From contig NZ_CP023694.1 in NCBI RefSeq assembly GCF_008705135.1, positions 6,367,001 through 6,431,000 on the forward strand: a DNA stretch of 64,000 nucleotides. Direction: 5' to 3'. The notes below the pieces were generated by a model. The model did no database searches and was not told the origin of the DNA. It worked only from the letters and a program-made list of their open reading frames with translations. Every line of letters starts with the position of its first letter. The stretch's first letter is position 1. Of this stretch, positions 57,383 through 64,000 are shown in pieces. The position numbers and the translations under genes are program-made. The stretch is from Streptomyces coeruleorubidus. GTDB taxonomy: Bacteria; Actinomycetota; Actinomycetes; Streptomycetales; Streptomycetaceae.

Positions 57383-59047
57383 ATGCGACTCGTCATGACC
57401 GAACCGGCCGAGAGGACGGACCGCCCCTACGCCCGGCGCTGGTGGGCGCTCCTCGTGCTCTGCCTGAGCCTGCTGATCATCGTGATGGCGAACACCGCCC
57501 TCACCGTCGCCGCGCCCGACATGACCGAGGACCTCGGCCTGTCCAGCGCCGACCTCCAGTGGGTCATCGACGGCTACACCGTCCCGTACGCCGCGCTGAT
57601 GCTGCTGCTCGGCGCGATAGGCGACAAGTACAGCCGCCGGGGTGCGCTCGTCCTCGGGCTGGTCGTGTTCGCCGGCGGTGCAGTCTCCGGCTACCTCGCC
57701 GGCAGCGCCACCGGGGTGATCGCGGCGCGTGCCGTGATGGGTGCCGGCGCCGCGATGATCATGCCTGCCACGCTGTCCCTGCTCGCGGCGACCTTCCCGC
57801 GCGCCGAACGCGCCAAGGCCATCACCCTGTGGACCGCCACGGCCGGACTCGCCATCGCGGCCGGTCCGCTGGTCGCCGGGGCGCTGCTGGAGCACCACGG
57901 CTGGTCGTCGACGTTCCTCATCAACGTCCCCGTCGCCGCCCTGGCCATCGTCGGCGCGCTCGTCCTCGTACCGCCGTCCAAGGCCGGTCACCACGGGCGC
58001 ATCGACTACGGCGGCGGACTGCTGTCGGTGGTGTGGATCGGCGCGCTCGTCTACACGATCATCGAGGGTCCGCACTTCGGCTGGGGCGCCAAGGCGGTCA
58101 CGGCGGCCGTCGTCGCGGGCGTCGCGCTCGTGGCCTTCGTGCTCTGGGAGCTGCGCCACCCGCGTCCCGTCCTCGACGTGCGCCGCTTCACCGACCGCGG
58201 CTTCGCGGGTTCCAACCTCGCCGTCGCCCTGTTCTTCCTGGCCGTCTTCGGTGCCTTCTACTACCTGACCCAGCACCTCCAGTTCGTCCTCGGCTACGAC
58301 GCCCTGGATACGGGCCTGCGCATGCTGCCGCTGGCCGGTGCCGTGTTCGTGGGCTCCGCCCTCACCGGCTACCTCACCCCGCGGGTCGGCATGAAGTGGA
58401 CCGTCACGGCCGGCATGGTCGGCGGTACGGCGGCCCTCGCGCTGCTCACCCAGGTCGACTCCGGGTCGTCGTACGGCGACTTCGTCGCGCCGCTGATCGT
58501 GCTCGGCCTCGCGATCGGGCTGGCGCTGTCGCCCTGCACGGACGCGATCATGGGGGCGTTCCCGGAGTCCGAGCTGGGCGTCGGCGGAGCGGTGAACGAC
58601 ACGTCGCTGGAGCTCGGCGGCTCGCTCGGCATCGCCGTCCTCGGCTCGCTGCTGGCGACGTCGTACTCGGGGCACCTCTCGGACGCGACGGCCGGCAGCC
58701 GGCTCCCCGGCTCCTCCCTGGAGACGGCCCAGGACTCCGTCGGTGCCGGGTACGCCGTGGCACAGGGCATCGGGGACCGGGCCCGGCAGCTGGCCGAGCA
58801 GGCCGCGCACACGAGTGACCCGCAGCAGGCGGAAAAACTGCGGGCGCAGGCCGGGCAACTGGCCGACGGGGCACGGCAGATGGCCGACGCGGTGGGATCC
58901 TCCTTCGCGGACGCGGTCGCGCACACCAGTCTGGCCGGGGCCGTGATCCTCGGTGTCGGTACGGTGGTCGTGGCCGTGTTGCTGCCGCGTAAGGGGAAGG
59001 CCGTGGACGAAGGCGCCGAGGACAGGGAGTTGGAGTCCGTCGGTTAG
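57383..59047 (+). CDS. MFS drug exporter, DHA2 (EmrB/QacA) type
   Basis: Proton-driven efflux pump of 554 aa with about 14 membrane segments. The DHA2 marks are ALTVAAPDMTEDLGLSSADLQWVIDGYTVPYAALMLLLGAIGDKYSRRG and RAVMGAGAAMIMPATLSLL. A long loop before the last segment (QLAEQAAHTSDPQQAEKLRAQAGQLADGARQMADAV) is hydrophilic and helical. ATG 57383 has GAGGAAGG upstream. The operators in front imply tight repression by the divergent TetR protein. Confidence 0.95.
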   Translation: MRLVMTEPAERTDRPYARRWWALLVLCLSLLIIVMANTALTVAAPDMTEDLGLSSADLQWVIDGYTVPYAALMLLLGAIGDKYSRRGALVLGLVVFAGGAVSGYLAGSATGVIAARAVMGAGAAMIMPATLSLLAATFPRAERAKAITLWTATAGLAIAAGPLVAGALLEHHGWSSTFLINVPVAALAIVGALVLVPPSKAGHHGRIDYGGGLLSVVWIGALVYTIIEGPHFGWGAKAVTAAVVAGVALVAFVLWELRHPRPVLDVRRFTDRGFAGSNLAVALFFLAVFGAFYYLTQHLQFVLGYDALDTGLRMLPLAGAVFVGSALTGYLTPRVGMKWTVTAGMVGGTAALALLTQVDSGSSYGDFVAPLIVLGLAIGLALSPCTDAIMGAFPESELGVGGAVNDTSLELGGSLGIAVLGSLLATSYSGHLSDATAGSRLPGSSLETAQDSVGAGYAVAQGIGDRARQLAEQAAHTSDPQQAEKLRAQAGQLADGARQMADAVGSSFADAVAHTSLAGAVILGVGTVVVAVLLPRKGKAVDEGAEDRELESVG

Positions 59048-59088
59048 TTCCGCGCCCCCGAGAAGAGGCCTGACGTACGGAGGGACGC

Positions 59089-60588
59089 ATGGGGGAAGCG
59101 GGCGAGGTCGAGATCATGAGCTCGGACGAGTACCGGGCCCGGTACGGAGCGGAGCGGGAGGCGTCTCCGTTGTCCATGGAGCAGGTCGGTGAGCTGTTCC
59201 AGGAGTTCCTGACGGCGGTGGCCCGACCCGGGCGGCAGGACCGCGACGGTGCCCGTGATCTGTCCGGACGGCTCCGGGAGCATCTGGGGGCCGGCGCCGG
59301 GGAGCGGCCCGTGGTCAAGGTGGCCTATCCCCCCTACGACCTGCCCAACGTGCATCTCGCGCTGGAGCGCTGGTTCGCGGGGGAGGGGCGGTCGTCCGAG
59401 CTCATCGGCATGCGCGGGGCGCAGCACCACGGTGACCTCACGCTCGGCGACATCCTCGAAGCGGCCGACCGGTACGGCCGGTTCACCGTCGGGGCCGTCG
59501 ACTACGCCCAGCTGCCGGTCTCACCCGACGCCGAACTCGCCTGCGTCTCCTGCGGCTTCTACCTCGGGGCCGAGGGCGAGGAGCGGTTCGCCGTGCTGCT
59601 GCGCGGGCCGCAGGACGAGTACGGCCGCAACAAGGTGGAGATCGAGGTGCTGGCCGGTCAGAAGGAGTTCGCCGACCGGCTGCTCGCCGAGATCGACGTG
59701 CTCGTGCGCGAGCTCAACATCTTCCGGGGGCAGATCCTGTCCTTCGAGGGCTCGGAGTTCGGCACCGGCCTCGGACCGTTCCGCTTCCACCGCAGGCCCG
59801 GACTCACCCGGGACGACATCGTGCTGCCCGACGGGCTGCTGGAGCGGGTGGAGCGGCAGGTCGTGGGCGTGGCCCGGCGCCGGGAGCAACTGCGCGCGGC
59901 CGGCCAGCACCTGCGCCGCGGCCTGCTGCTGTACGGACCGCCCGGCACCGGCAAGACCCACACCATCCGCTACCTCCTCTCCCACCTGCCCGAGTTCACG
60001 GTCGTCGTCCTGTCCGGGACGGGCATCGAGGCCATCGGCCCGGCCTGCGCCCTGGCCCGGATGCTCCAGCCCGCGCTGGTCGTCCTGGAGGACTGCGACC
60101 TGATCGCCGAGGCCCGCGACTACGGCGGCGGCGAGCAGCCGCTGCTCTTCCAGATCCTGAACGAGATGGACGGCCTCGGCGACGACACCGACGTCGCCTT
60201 CCTGCTCACCACCAACCGCGCCGACCTGCTGGAACCGGCCCTCGCCCAGCGCCCCGGCCGCGTCGACCTCGCCGTGGAGATCCCCCTGCCGGACGCGGAC
60301 GGCCGTGCCCGTCTGCTCGGCCTGTACGGCTCCGGCCTCGGCCTGGACCAGGACATCACCGACGAGGTGGTGGCCCGCACGGAGGGCACGACGGCGTCCT
60401 TCACCAAGGAGCTCGTCCGCCGGTCCGTGCTCATCGCCGCCGAGCGCGAGTCGCCCCGCACCGAGGCACGGGACGTCCGCGCCGCCCTCGGCGAACTCCT
60501 CTCCGACCACGACCGGCTGACCCGGCGACTGCTCGGGGTGCGGGGCGCCGAGGACGAGGAGCAAGGCCTGGACGACTCCTTCGAGTGA
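59089..60588 (+). CDS. AAA-family ATPase
   Basis: Protein of 499 aa with a C-terminal AAA module and a 260-residue N-terminal domain of unknown type. Walker A GPPGTGKT is at residues 283-290, Walker B is LVVLEDCDLI, and the second region of homology is NRADLLEPALAQRPGRVD. The N-terminal part includes a segment (GDILEAADRYGRFTVGAVDYAQLPVSPDAEL) I cannot assign. A Gly/acid-rich tail (GAEDEEQGLDDSFE) ends it. It lies alone downstream of the efflux gene; a remodelling or disaggregation role is possible. A MITE sits just after it. Confidence 0.88.
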   Translation: MGEAGEVEIMSSDEYRARYGAEREASPLSMEQVGELFQEFLTAVARPGRQDRDGARDLSGRLREHLGAGAGERPVVKVAYPPYDLPNVHLALERWFAGEGRSSELIGMRGAQHHGDLTLGDILEAADRYGRFTVGAVDYAQLPVSPDAELACVSCGFYLGAEGEERFAVLLRGPQDEYGRNKVEIEVLAGQKEFADRLLAEIDVLVRELNIFRGQILSFEGSEFGTGLGPFRFHRRPGLTRDDIVLPDGLLERVERQVVGVARRREQLRAAGQHLRRGLLLYGPPGTGKTHTIRYLLSHLPEFTVVVLSGTGIEAIGPACALARMLQPALVVLEDCDLIAEARDYGGGEQPLLFQILNEMDGLGDDTDVAFLLTTNRADLLEPALAQRPGRVDLAVEIPLPDADGRARLLGLYGSGLGLDQDITDEVVARTEGTTASFTKELVRRSVLIAAERESPRTEARDVRAALGELLSDHDRLTRRLLGVRGAEDEEQGLDDSFE

Positions 60589-60609
60589 CCGGCCTCAGGG
60601 CCCGGCGGC

Positions 60610-60846
60610 CTAGGGCGTGTCCGTAAAGTCCCGTCGTCCGCCTGGAGGGCGGGCCCCGCGGCGTTCGGTGCGTGCTCTGGGGGTCCCCCCGGCCGAAGGC
60701 TGGGGGAGTGCCGGGCGGACGCCCGCGTACTGTGTACGTGGGTGTTCGCACGGTGCGGCGAGTGGGGGCACCTCCCACGCCCTTAAGGCAGTGGGGGAGC
60801 GTGCCGGGCGTCGCGGGGCAGGCGGGACTTTGCGGACACGCCCTAG
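60610..60846. mobile_element. MITE with 24-bp terminal inverted repeats and CTAG ends
   Basis: A 237-bp non-coding element. The first 24 bases (60610-60633, starting CTAGGGCGTGTCCG) and last 24 (60823-60846) are inverted copies with one mismatch. CTAG at each end resembles the target duplication of IS5-family (IS427-group) elements, so it is likely a transposase-less derivative. It also contains the TTAAGG palindrome also found at 12318 (here 60763-60799, reversed). Its right CTAG supplies the stop codon of the aldo/keto reductase gene. Confidence 0.85.
60763..60799. repeat. TTAAGG palindromic element inside MITE
   Basis: Imperfect palindrome beginning TGGGGGCACCTCCCACGCCC followed by TTAAGG, the reverse complement of the insert at 12318-12355 with a few differences. 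It is nested in the MITE. Confidence 0.65.
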
Positions 60847-61718
60847 TCCAGGCGTGCCCGTTCCTCCGGGCCGAGCCGCAGGTCCGCCGCGGCCGCCGAG
60901 TCCCTGGCCGTCTCCGGCCGGCTCGCCCCCGGGATGGGGACGACGGCGGGGGAGCGCGCCAGCAGCCAGGCCAGACCGACCTGCTGGGGGCTGACCCCGC
61001 GGTCCGCCGCGACCTCGTGGAAGGCGGCCAGGCGGGCCCTGCCCTCGGTGCGCGACGGCCCGTCCAGAGAGCTGCGGGCCAGCCCGCCCAGCGGGCTCCA
61101 CGGCAGGAACGCCAGCCCCAGTTCCGCGCACAGCCGCAGCTCCGGCTCGCTGTCCCGGACGGCGGGGGAGTACCGGTTCTGCACCGACACCAGCTTCTCG
61201 CCGAGGATCTCGCGCGCCCGGCGGATCTGATCCGCGTCCGTGTTGGACAGCCCGGCCAGTCGGATCGTGCCCGCGTCGAGCAGTTCGCGCAGGGCACCGA
61301 CGGATTCCTCGAAGGGCACGTCGGGGTCCGGCTTGTGGAGTTGGTAGAGGCCGATCGCCTCCACACCGAGGCGCTTGCGGGAGGCCTCGGCGGCGGCCTT
61401 GAGGTGGCGCGGGGAGCCGTTCACCGTCCAGTCGCCGCCGGCCGGGCGGCCACGCCCGCCCTTCGTCGCCACCAGCACGCCGGAGGTGTCACCGCCGTAC
61501 GTGGCCAGCGCGCGGGCCAGCAGCCGCTCGTTGTGGCCGGGCTCCGCGCCCGGCAGATGGTACGAGTCGGCCGTGTCGAGGAGGGTCACGCCCGCGTCGA
61601 GCGCGGCGTGCACGGTGGCCAGCGCGCGCTCCTCGTCCGGGCGGCCCTCGATGGACAGCGGCATCGCGCCGAGCCCGATCGCGCTCACCCGCAGCCCGCC
61701 GAGTGTCCTGTACCGCAT
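60843..61718 (-). CDS. Aldo/keto reductase
   Basis: NADPH-dependent reductase of 291 aa. The catalytic tetrad is visible: Asp in LLDTADSY, Tyr in that motif, Lys in LVATKGG and His in LYQLHKPD. The C-terminal cofactor motif is VVPIPGASRPETARD. It starts one base after the epimerase stop (61720), so they are coupled. The final codon LD is followed by TAG inside the MITE end, so the original C-terminus may have differed. Substrate unknown. Confidence 0.92.
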   Translation of the reverse strand: MRYRTLGGLRVSAIGLGAMPLSIEGRPDEERALATVHAALDAGVTLLDTADSYHLPGAEPGHNERLLARALATYGGDTSGVLVATKGGRGRPAGGDWTVNGSPRHLKAAAEASRKRLGVEAIGLYQLHKPDPDVPFEESVGALRELLDAGTIRLAGLSNTDADQIRRAREILGEKLVSVQNRYSPAVRDSEPELRLCAELGLAFLPWSPLGGLARSSLDGPSRTEGRARLAAFHEVAADRGVSPQQVGLAWLLARSPAVVPIPGASRPETARDSAAAADLRLGPEERARLD

Positions 61719-61719
61719 G

Positions 61720-62640
61720 TCAGTCGCCCTTCCCGAGCGTCTCGGCGACGGCACGCGGCAGCCACTGCCGGGCGTCGCCGAAGCTGAAGCCGAGCCGGGC
61801 GGCCCGGGCGTTGTCCATGCCGTAGGACCGGCGGAAGGAGAACGGGGAGACCTCGCCGACCTCGACGGGCCGGAACACCGTCCGGCCGTCCGGGACGTGC
61901 GCGGCCACCGCCTCGCACAACTCCTCGGTGGTCAGCGTGCCGTGGGAGGCGGCGTTCACCGGCCCGGTGAAGCCCTCGCCCGCCGCCCAGGCGAGGAACC
62001 GGCCGATCTCCTCGACGTGGACGTAGGTGGCGGGCCGGTTCACCGCCGGCACGGCGATCGGCTCGCCGGTGCGCATCCGCTCGGCGTAGTGGGCCAGCCG
62101 CCCGGTGAAGTCGTCGGCCCCGCCCAGCACATGGGCCACCCGCACCGCCGCGTACGGGAACGCCGGGCCGCCGGCCGCGAGGACCGCCTCGGCCTGCCGC
62201 TTGCCCTCGCCGTAGTTCGCCTCCAGGAACGCCGGGTCGTCCCAGGGCAGCGAGAGGTCGACGGTGACCGTGGCCGGGTCGACGGCCTCCTCGCGCACGA
62301 GGGCGGGGGAGTCCTCGTACTCGTACACCTCGACCGTGGAGGTCATCACATAGCGCCGGGTGCGGCCGGAGAAGACGCGGCGGGTGAGTGCCGCCTGGCG
62401 GGGTGTGTAGCAGACCTGGTCGACGACGACGTCGAAGACGCGCGAGCCGAGCGCACCCGTCAGGGACCGCTCGTCGTCCCGGTCGGCGACCACGTGCTCC
62501 ACACCGGCGGGCGGCGGAGAGGACCCCCGGTTCAGCACCGTGACGCGGTGCCCTTCGGCGAGCAGCCGTGCGAGCAGACGCTTTCCGACGTAACGGTTCC
62601 CGCCGATGACCAGGACTTCCAGGGCCTTTTCCATGACCAT
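61720..62640 (-). CDS. NAD-dependent epimerase/dehydratase
   Basis: Short-chain NAD(P)-binding protein of 306 aa of the extended type. It has a Rossmann motif (VLVIGGNRYVGKRLLARLL), MTSTVEVYEY, and NYGEGKRQAE where YxxxK is expected, giving the Tyr-Lys catalytic pair. ATG 62640 has AGGAG four bases upstream; ATG 62634 is also possible. It is divergent from the Lrp gene with only about 40 bases between, so Lrp may control it. It may act on a nucleotide sugar or another keto-sugar. Confidence 0.9.
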   Translation of the reverse strand: MVMEKALEVLVIGGNRYVGKRLLARLLAEGHRVTVLNRGSSPPPAGVEHVVADRDDERSLTGALGSRVFDVVVDQVCYTPRQAALTRRVFSGRTRRYVMTSTVEVYEYEDSPALVREEAVDPATVTVDLSLPWDDPAFLEANYGEGKRQAEAVLAAGGPAFPYAAVRVAHVLGGADDFTGRLAHYAERMRTGEPIAVPAVNRPATYVHVEEIGRFLAWAAGEGFTGPVNAASHGTLTTEELCEAVAAHVPDGRTVFRPVEVGEVSPFSFRRSYGMDNARAARLGFSFGDARQWLPRAVAETLGKGD

Positions 62641-62679
62641 AATTCTCCTGGCGCACGCTCACGCCTTGAAGGGGGAACC

Positions 62680-63189
62680 ATGGGAGTTCAGGCCGCGACG
62701 CCGAAAGAACCACGGCATCCACGCCTCGCCGCCGACGAAACGTCGGTGGCCTTCGACGCGCTGGACCGGCAGATCCTCCAGCTCCTCCAGACCGACGGCC
62801 GGATCAAGCTCAGCGAGCTGGGCCGCCGGGTCCGGCTCAGCCCGGCGGCGGTCACCGAACGCGTGCGACGACTGGAAGGGGCGGGTGTGATCAGCGGCTA
62901 CGGCGCCCATGTCGTGCCGGCCCGGCTCGGCTACGGCATCCAGGCGTTCATCCGGGTCGACCCGCACGGCGGCTACAACCTCAAGCATCCGCGGACCCTG
63001 GAGCTGATCGAGCGGCCCGAGATCACCGAGGTGCACCACGTGGTCGGGGAGGACTGCTGGATCCTCAAGGCCGCCGTCCGGGACACCGTCCACCTGGAGG
63101 AGGTGCTGGAGGCGGTCTCCGCGCTGGGCCGCACCACGACGTCGATCGTGCTGACCTCCCCGGTGGAGCGGAAACCGCTGTTGCCTTGA
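62680..63189 (+). CDS. Lrp/AsnC-family regulator
   Basis: Feast/famine regulator of 169 aa. HTH: DALDRQILQLLQTDGRIKLSELGRRVRLSPAAVTERVRRLEGAGVISGYGAHV. The C-terminal RAM domain (ILKAAVRDTVHLEEVLEAVSALGRTTTSIVLTSPVERKPL) binds amino acids or other small molecules. ATG 62680 has GGGGGA ahead. It shares a 40-base promoter region with the divergent epimerase-reductase operon, the likely target. Confidence 0.93.
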   Translation: MGVQAATPKEPRHPRLAADETSVAFDALDRQILQLLQTDGRIKLSELGRRVRLSPAAVTERVRRLEGAGVISGYGAHVVPARLGYGIQAFIRVDPHGGYNLKHPRTLELIERPEITEVHHVVGEDCWILKAAVRDTVHLEEVLEAVSALGRTTTSIVLTSPVERKPLLP

Positions 63190-63211
63190 CGTCGGCGTCA
63201 AGGACTACGTT
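63181..63211 (+). promoter_or_regulatory. MerR-type promoter with dyad in the spacer
   Basis: TTGCCT (63181-63186) and TACGTT (63206-63211) are separated by 19 bases, the stretched spacing used by MerR activators. The dyad CCTTGACG-TCGG-CGTCAAGG (63184-63203) lies across this spacer. Transcription would start about at the ATG of the MerR gene (63219), giving a leaderless message. Confidence 0.7.
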
Positions 63212-63218
63212 CGACGGC

Positions 63219-63632
63219 ATGCGAATCGGCGAGCTGGCCGCACGGGCCGGGACCACGACGCGGACGCTGCGGTACTACGAGTCGCGGGGGCTGCTGCCCG
63301 CGCGGCGCGAGGGCAACGGGTACCGCACGTACGACGAGTGCGACCTGAAGCTGCTGGAGCAGATCAGGACGTTGCAGGACTTCGGGTTCGACCTGGAGGA
63401 GACGCGTCCCTTCGTGGAGTGTCTGCGGGCCGGGCACCCCGAGGGCGACACATGTCCGGCCTCGCTCGCGGTCTACCGGCGCAAGCTGGACGAACTCGAC
63501 TCCCTGATCGGCCAGCTGACGGCCGTGCGGGAGACGGTCGCCCGGGAGCTGGCGCGGGCCGAGCTGGCCGCCGAGGCGGCGGCTCCGGGAGGCCCGGAGC
63601 CGCGGTGCGAACTGGGGAGGCACACGTGGTGA
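63219..63632 (+). CDS. MerR-family regulator
   Basis: Regulator of 137 aa. It starts MRIGELAARAGTTTRTLRYYESRGLLPARREGNGYRTYDECDLKLLEQIRTLQDFGFDLEE, the MerR HTH and wing. A single Cys pair is visible (VECLRAGHPEGDTCPASL), which could sense metal or redox stress. The ATG lies right at the predicted transcription start. The thioredoxin gene overlaps its stop by GTGA, so MerR and thioredoxin form one unit. Confidence 0.93.
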   Translation: MRIGELAARAGTTTRTLRYYESRGLLPARREGNGYRTYDECDLKLLEQIRTLQDFGFDLEETRPFVECLRAGHPEGDTCPASLAVYRRKLDELDSLIGQLTAVRETVARELARAELAAEAAAPGGPEPRCELGRHTW

Positions 63633-63943
63633 TCGAAGTGACGGACGCGGACTTCGAGGCGGAGGTGATCGGCGCGGACCTGCCGGTGCTGGTGGAGTTC
63701 ACCGCCGACTGGTGTCCGCCCTGCCGGCAGATGGGGCCGGTGCTGAAGGCCCTCGCCTCCGAGGAGGGCGACCGGCTGAAGGTGGTGCAGCTCGACGTGG
63801 ACGCCAACCCGGGGACCACGAACGCCTACAAGGTGCTGTCGATGCCGACGTTCATGGTGTTCCGCGGCGGTGAGCCCGTGAAGTCGATGGTGGGCGCGCG
63901 GGCCAAGCGGCGGCTGCTGGAGGAACTGGCCGACGTGCTGTAG
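63629..63943 (+). CDS. trxA: Thioredoxin
   Basis: Disulphide reductase of 104 aa with an active-site pair Cys29-Cys32 in the motif FTADWCPPCRQMGPV; standard thioredoxin has WCGPC, so the Pro in CPPC is a variant that may alter redox potential. The cis-proline loop SMPTFMVF is present. GTG 63629 (or the adjacent GTG 63626) follows GGAGG. Coupling to MerR suggests the regulator controls it. A hairpin ends the unit. Confidence 0.93.
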   Translation: MIEVTDADFEAEVIGADLPVLVEFTADWCPPCRQMGPVLKALASEEGDRLKVVQLDVDANPGTTNAYKVLSMPTFMVFRGGEPVKSMVGARAKRRLLEELADVL

Positions 63944-63964
63944 GCGACGCGCCCGGAAACGAGT

Positions 63965-63996
63965 AAATCCCCCGAGCAATTGCGCTCGGGGGATTT
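63965..63996 (+). terminator. Terminator after trxA
   Basis: 13-bp perfect inverted repeat, AAATCCCCCGAGC with its complement, and a 6-base loop, followed by CCTT at the window end. Confidence 0.85.
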
Positions 63997-64000
63997 CCTT

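Overview
The window is chromosomal DNA of a Streptomyces. The evidence is very high G+C with G/C-rich third codon positions, frequent GTG starts and ATGA/GTGA stop-start overlaps. It also carries genes that are diagnostic of mycelial actinomycetes: the polar-growth coiled-coil proteins Scy and FilP, a whiE-type spore-pigment polyketide synthase, and the isobutyryl-CoA mutase large subunit. No tRNA, rRNA, CRISPR array or intact insertion sequence was seen. SCO numbers below are recalled from S. coelicolor, not searched.

Layout. 1-4000: two paralogous ABC ATPase/permease pairs, the last permease cut by the window edge. 4087-9153: filP and scy. 9386-12171: methylmalonyl-CoA epimerase, thiolase and meaB. 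12172-12489: an interspersed non-coding repeat. 12490-15340: a secreted PepSY protein divergent from a two-component system. 15420-18905: a MarR regulator, three tandem AIM24-family genes, a DUF3817 membrane protein and a thiamine-binding-fold protein.

19121-28989 is the main accessory locus, an aromatic (type II) polyketide cluster. It encodes, in order, a SchA/CurD protein, a cupin, KS-alpha, chain-length factor, ACP, aromatase and cyclase, ending at a 21-bp hairpin. An amidohydrolase and an FAD monooxygenase face this operon, and a cytochrome P450 plus a small monooxygenase-fold gene diverge from them. The first seven genes follow the whiE ORFI-VII order. The convergent position of the monooxygenase, the amidohydrolase, the P450 with an altered I-helix and the small paralogue of the SchA/CurD N-terminus make it a variant.

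29022-33815: MarR, a second DUF3817, icmA with a large palindrome in its leader, a TetR regulator with a candidate operator, and a YbbN-like thioredoxin/TPR protein. 33816-37212: a long structured intergenic region and a three-gene operon of exported or membrane proteins (DUF6230, DUF6114, a Ser/Pro/acid-rich protein). 37333-43409: a central carbon block of pyruvate kinase, acetate kinase, phosphotransacetylase and ATP-type phosphofructokinase. 43431-48960: an HTH regulator, an F420-type oxidoreductase, and an IclR regulator divergent from a gluconate-type permease and a glucarate-dehydratase-like enzyme. 49301-52459: a sugar ABC importer lacking its own ATPase, with a DasR-like site. 52589-56544: a CitAB/DcuSR-type two-component system divergent from a dicarboxylate symporter. 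56656-59047: a TetR/MFS efflux pair with three operator palindromes. 59089-63943: an AAA ATPase, a CTAG-flanked MITE, an aldo/keto reductase, an NAD-dependent epimerase, Lrp, MerR and thioredoxin.

The metabolic genes fit together. Epimerase, MeaB and IcmA belong to B12-dependent acyl-CoA interconversion, which, with thiolase and the pyruvate/acetyl-phosphate enzymes, governs the acyl-CoA pools that feed polyketide synthesis. Most transport genes sit beside their own regulator, often with a visible operator-like repeat between them.
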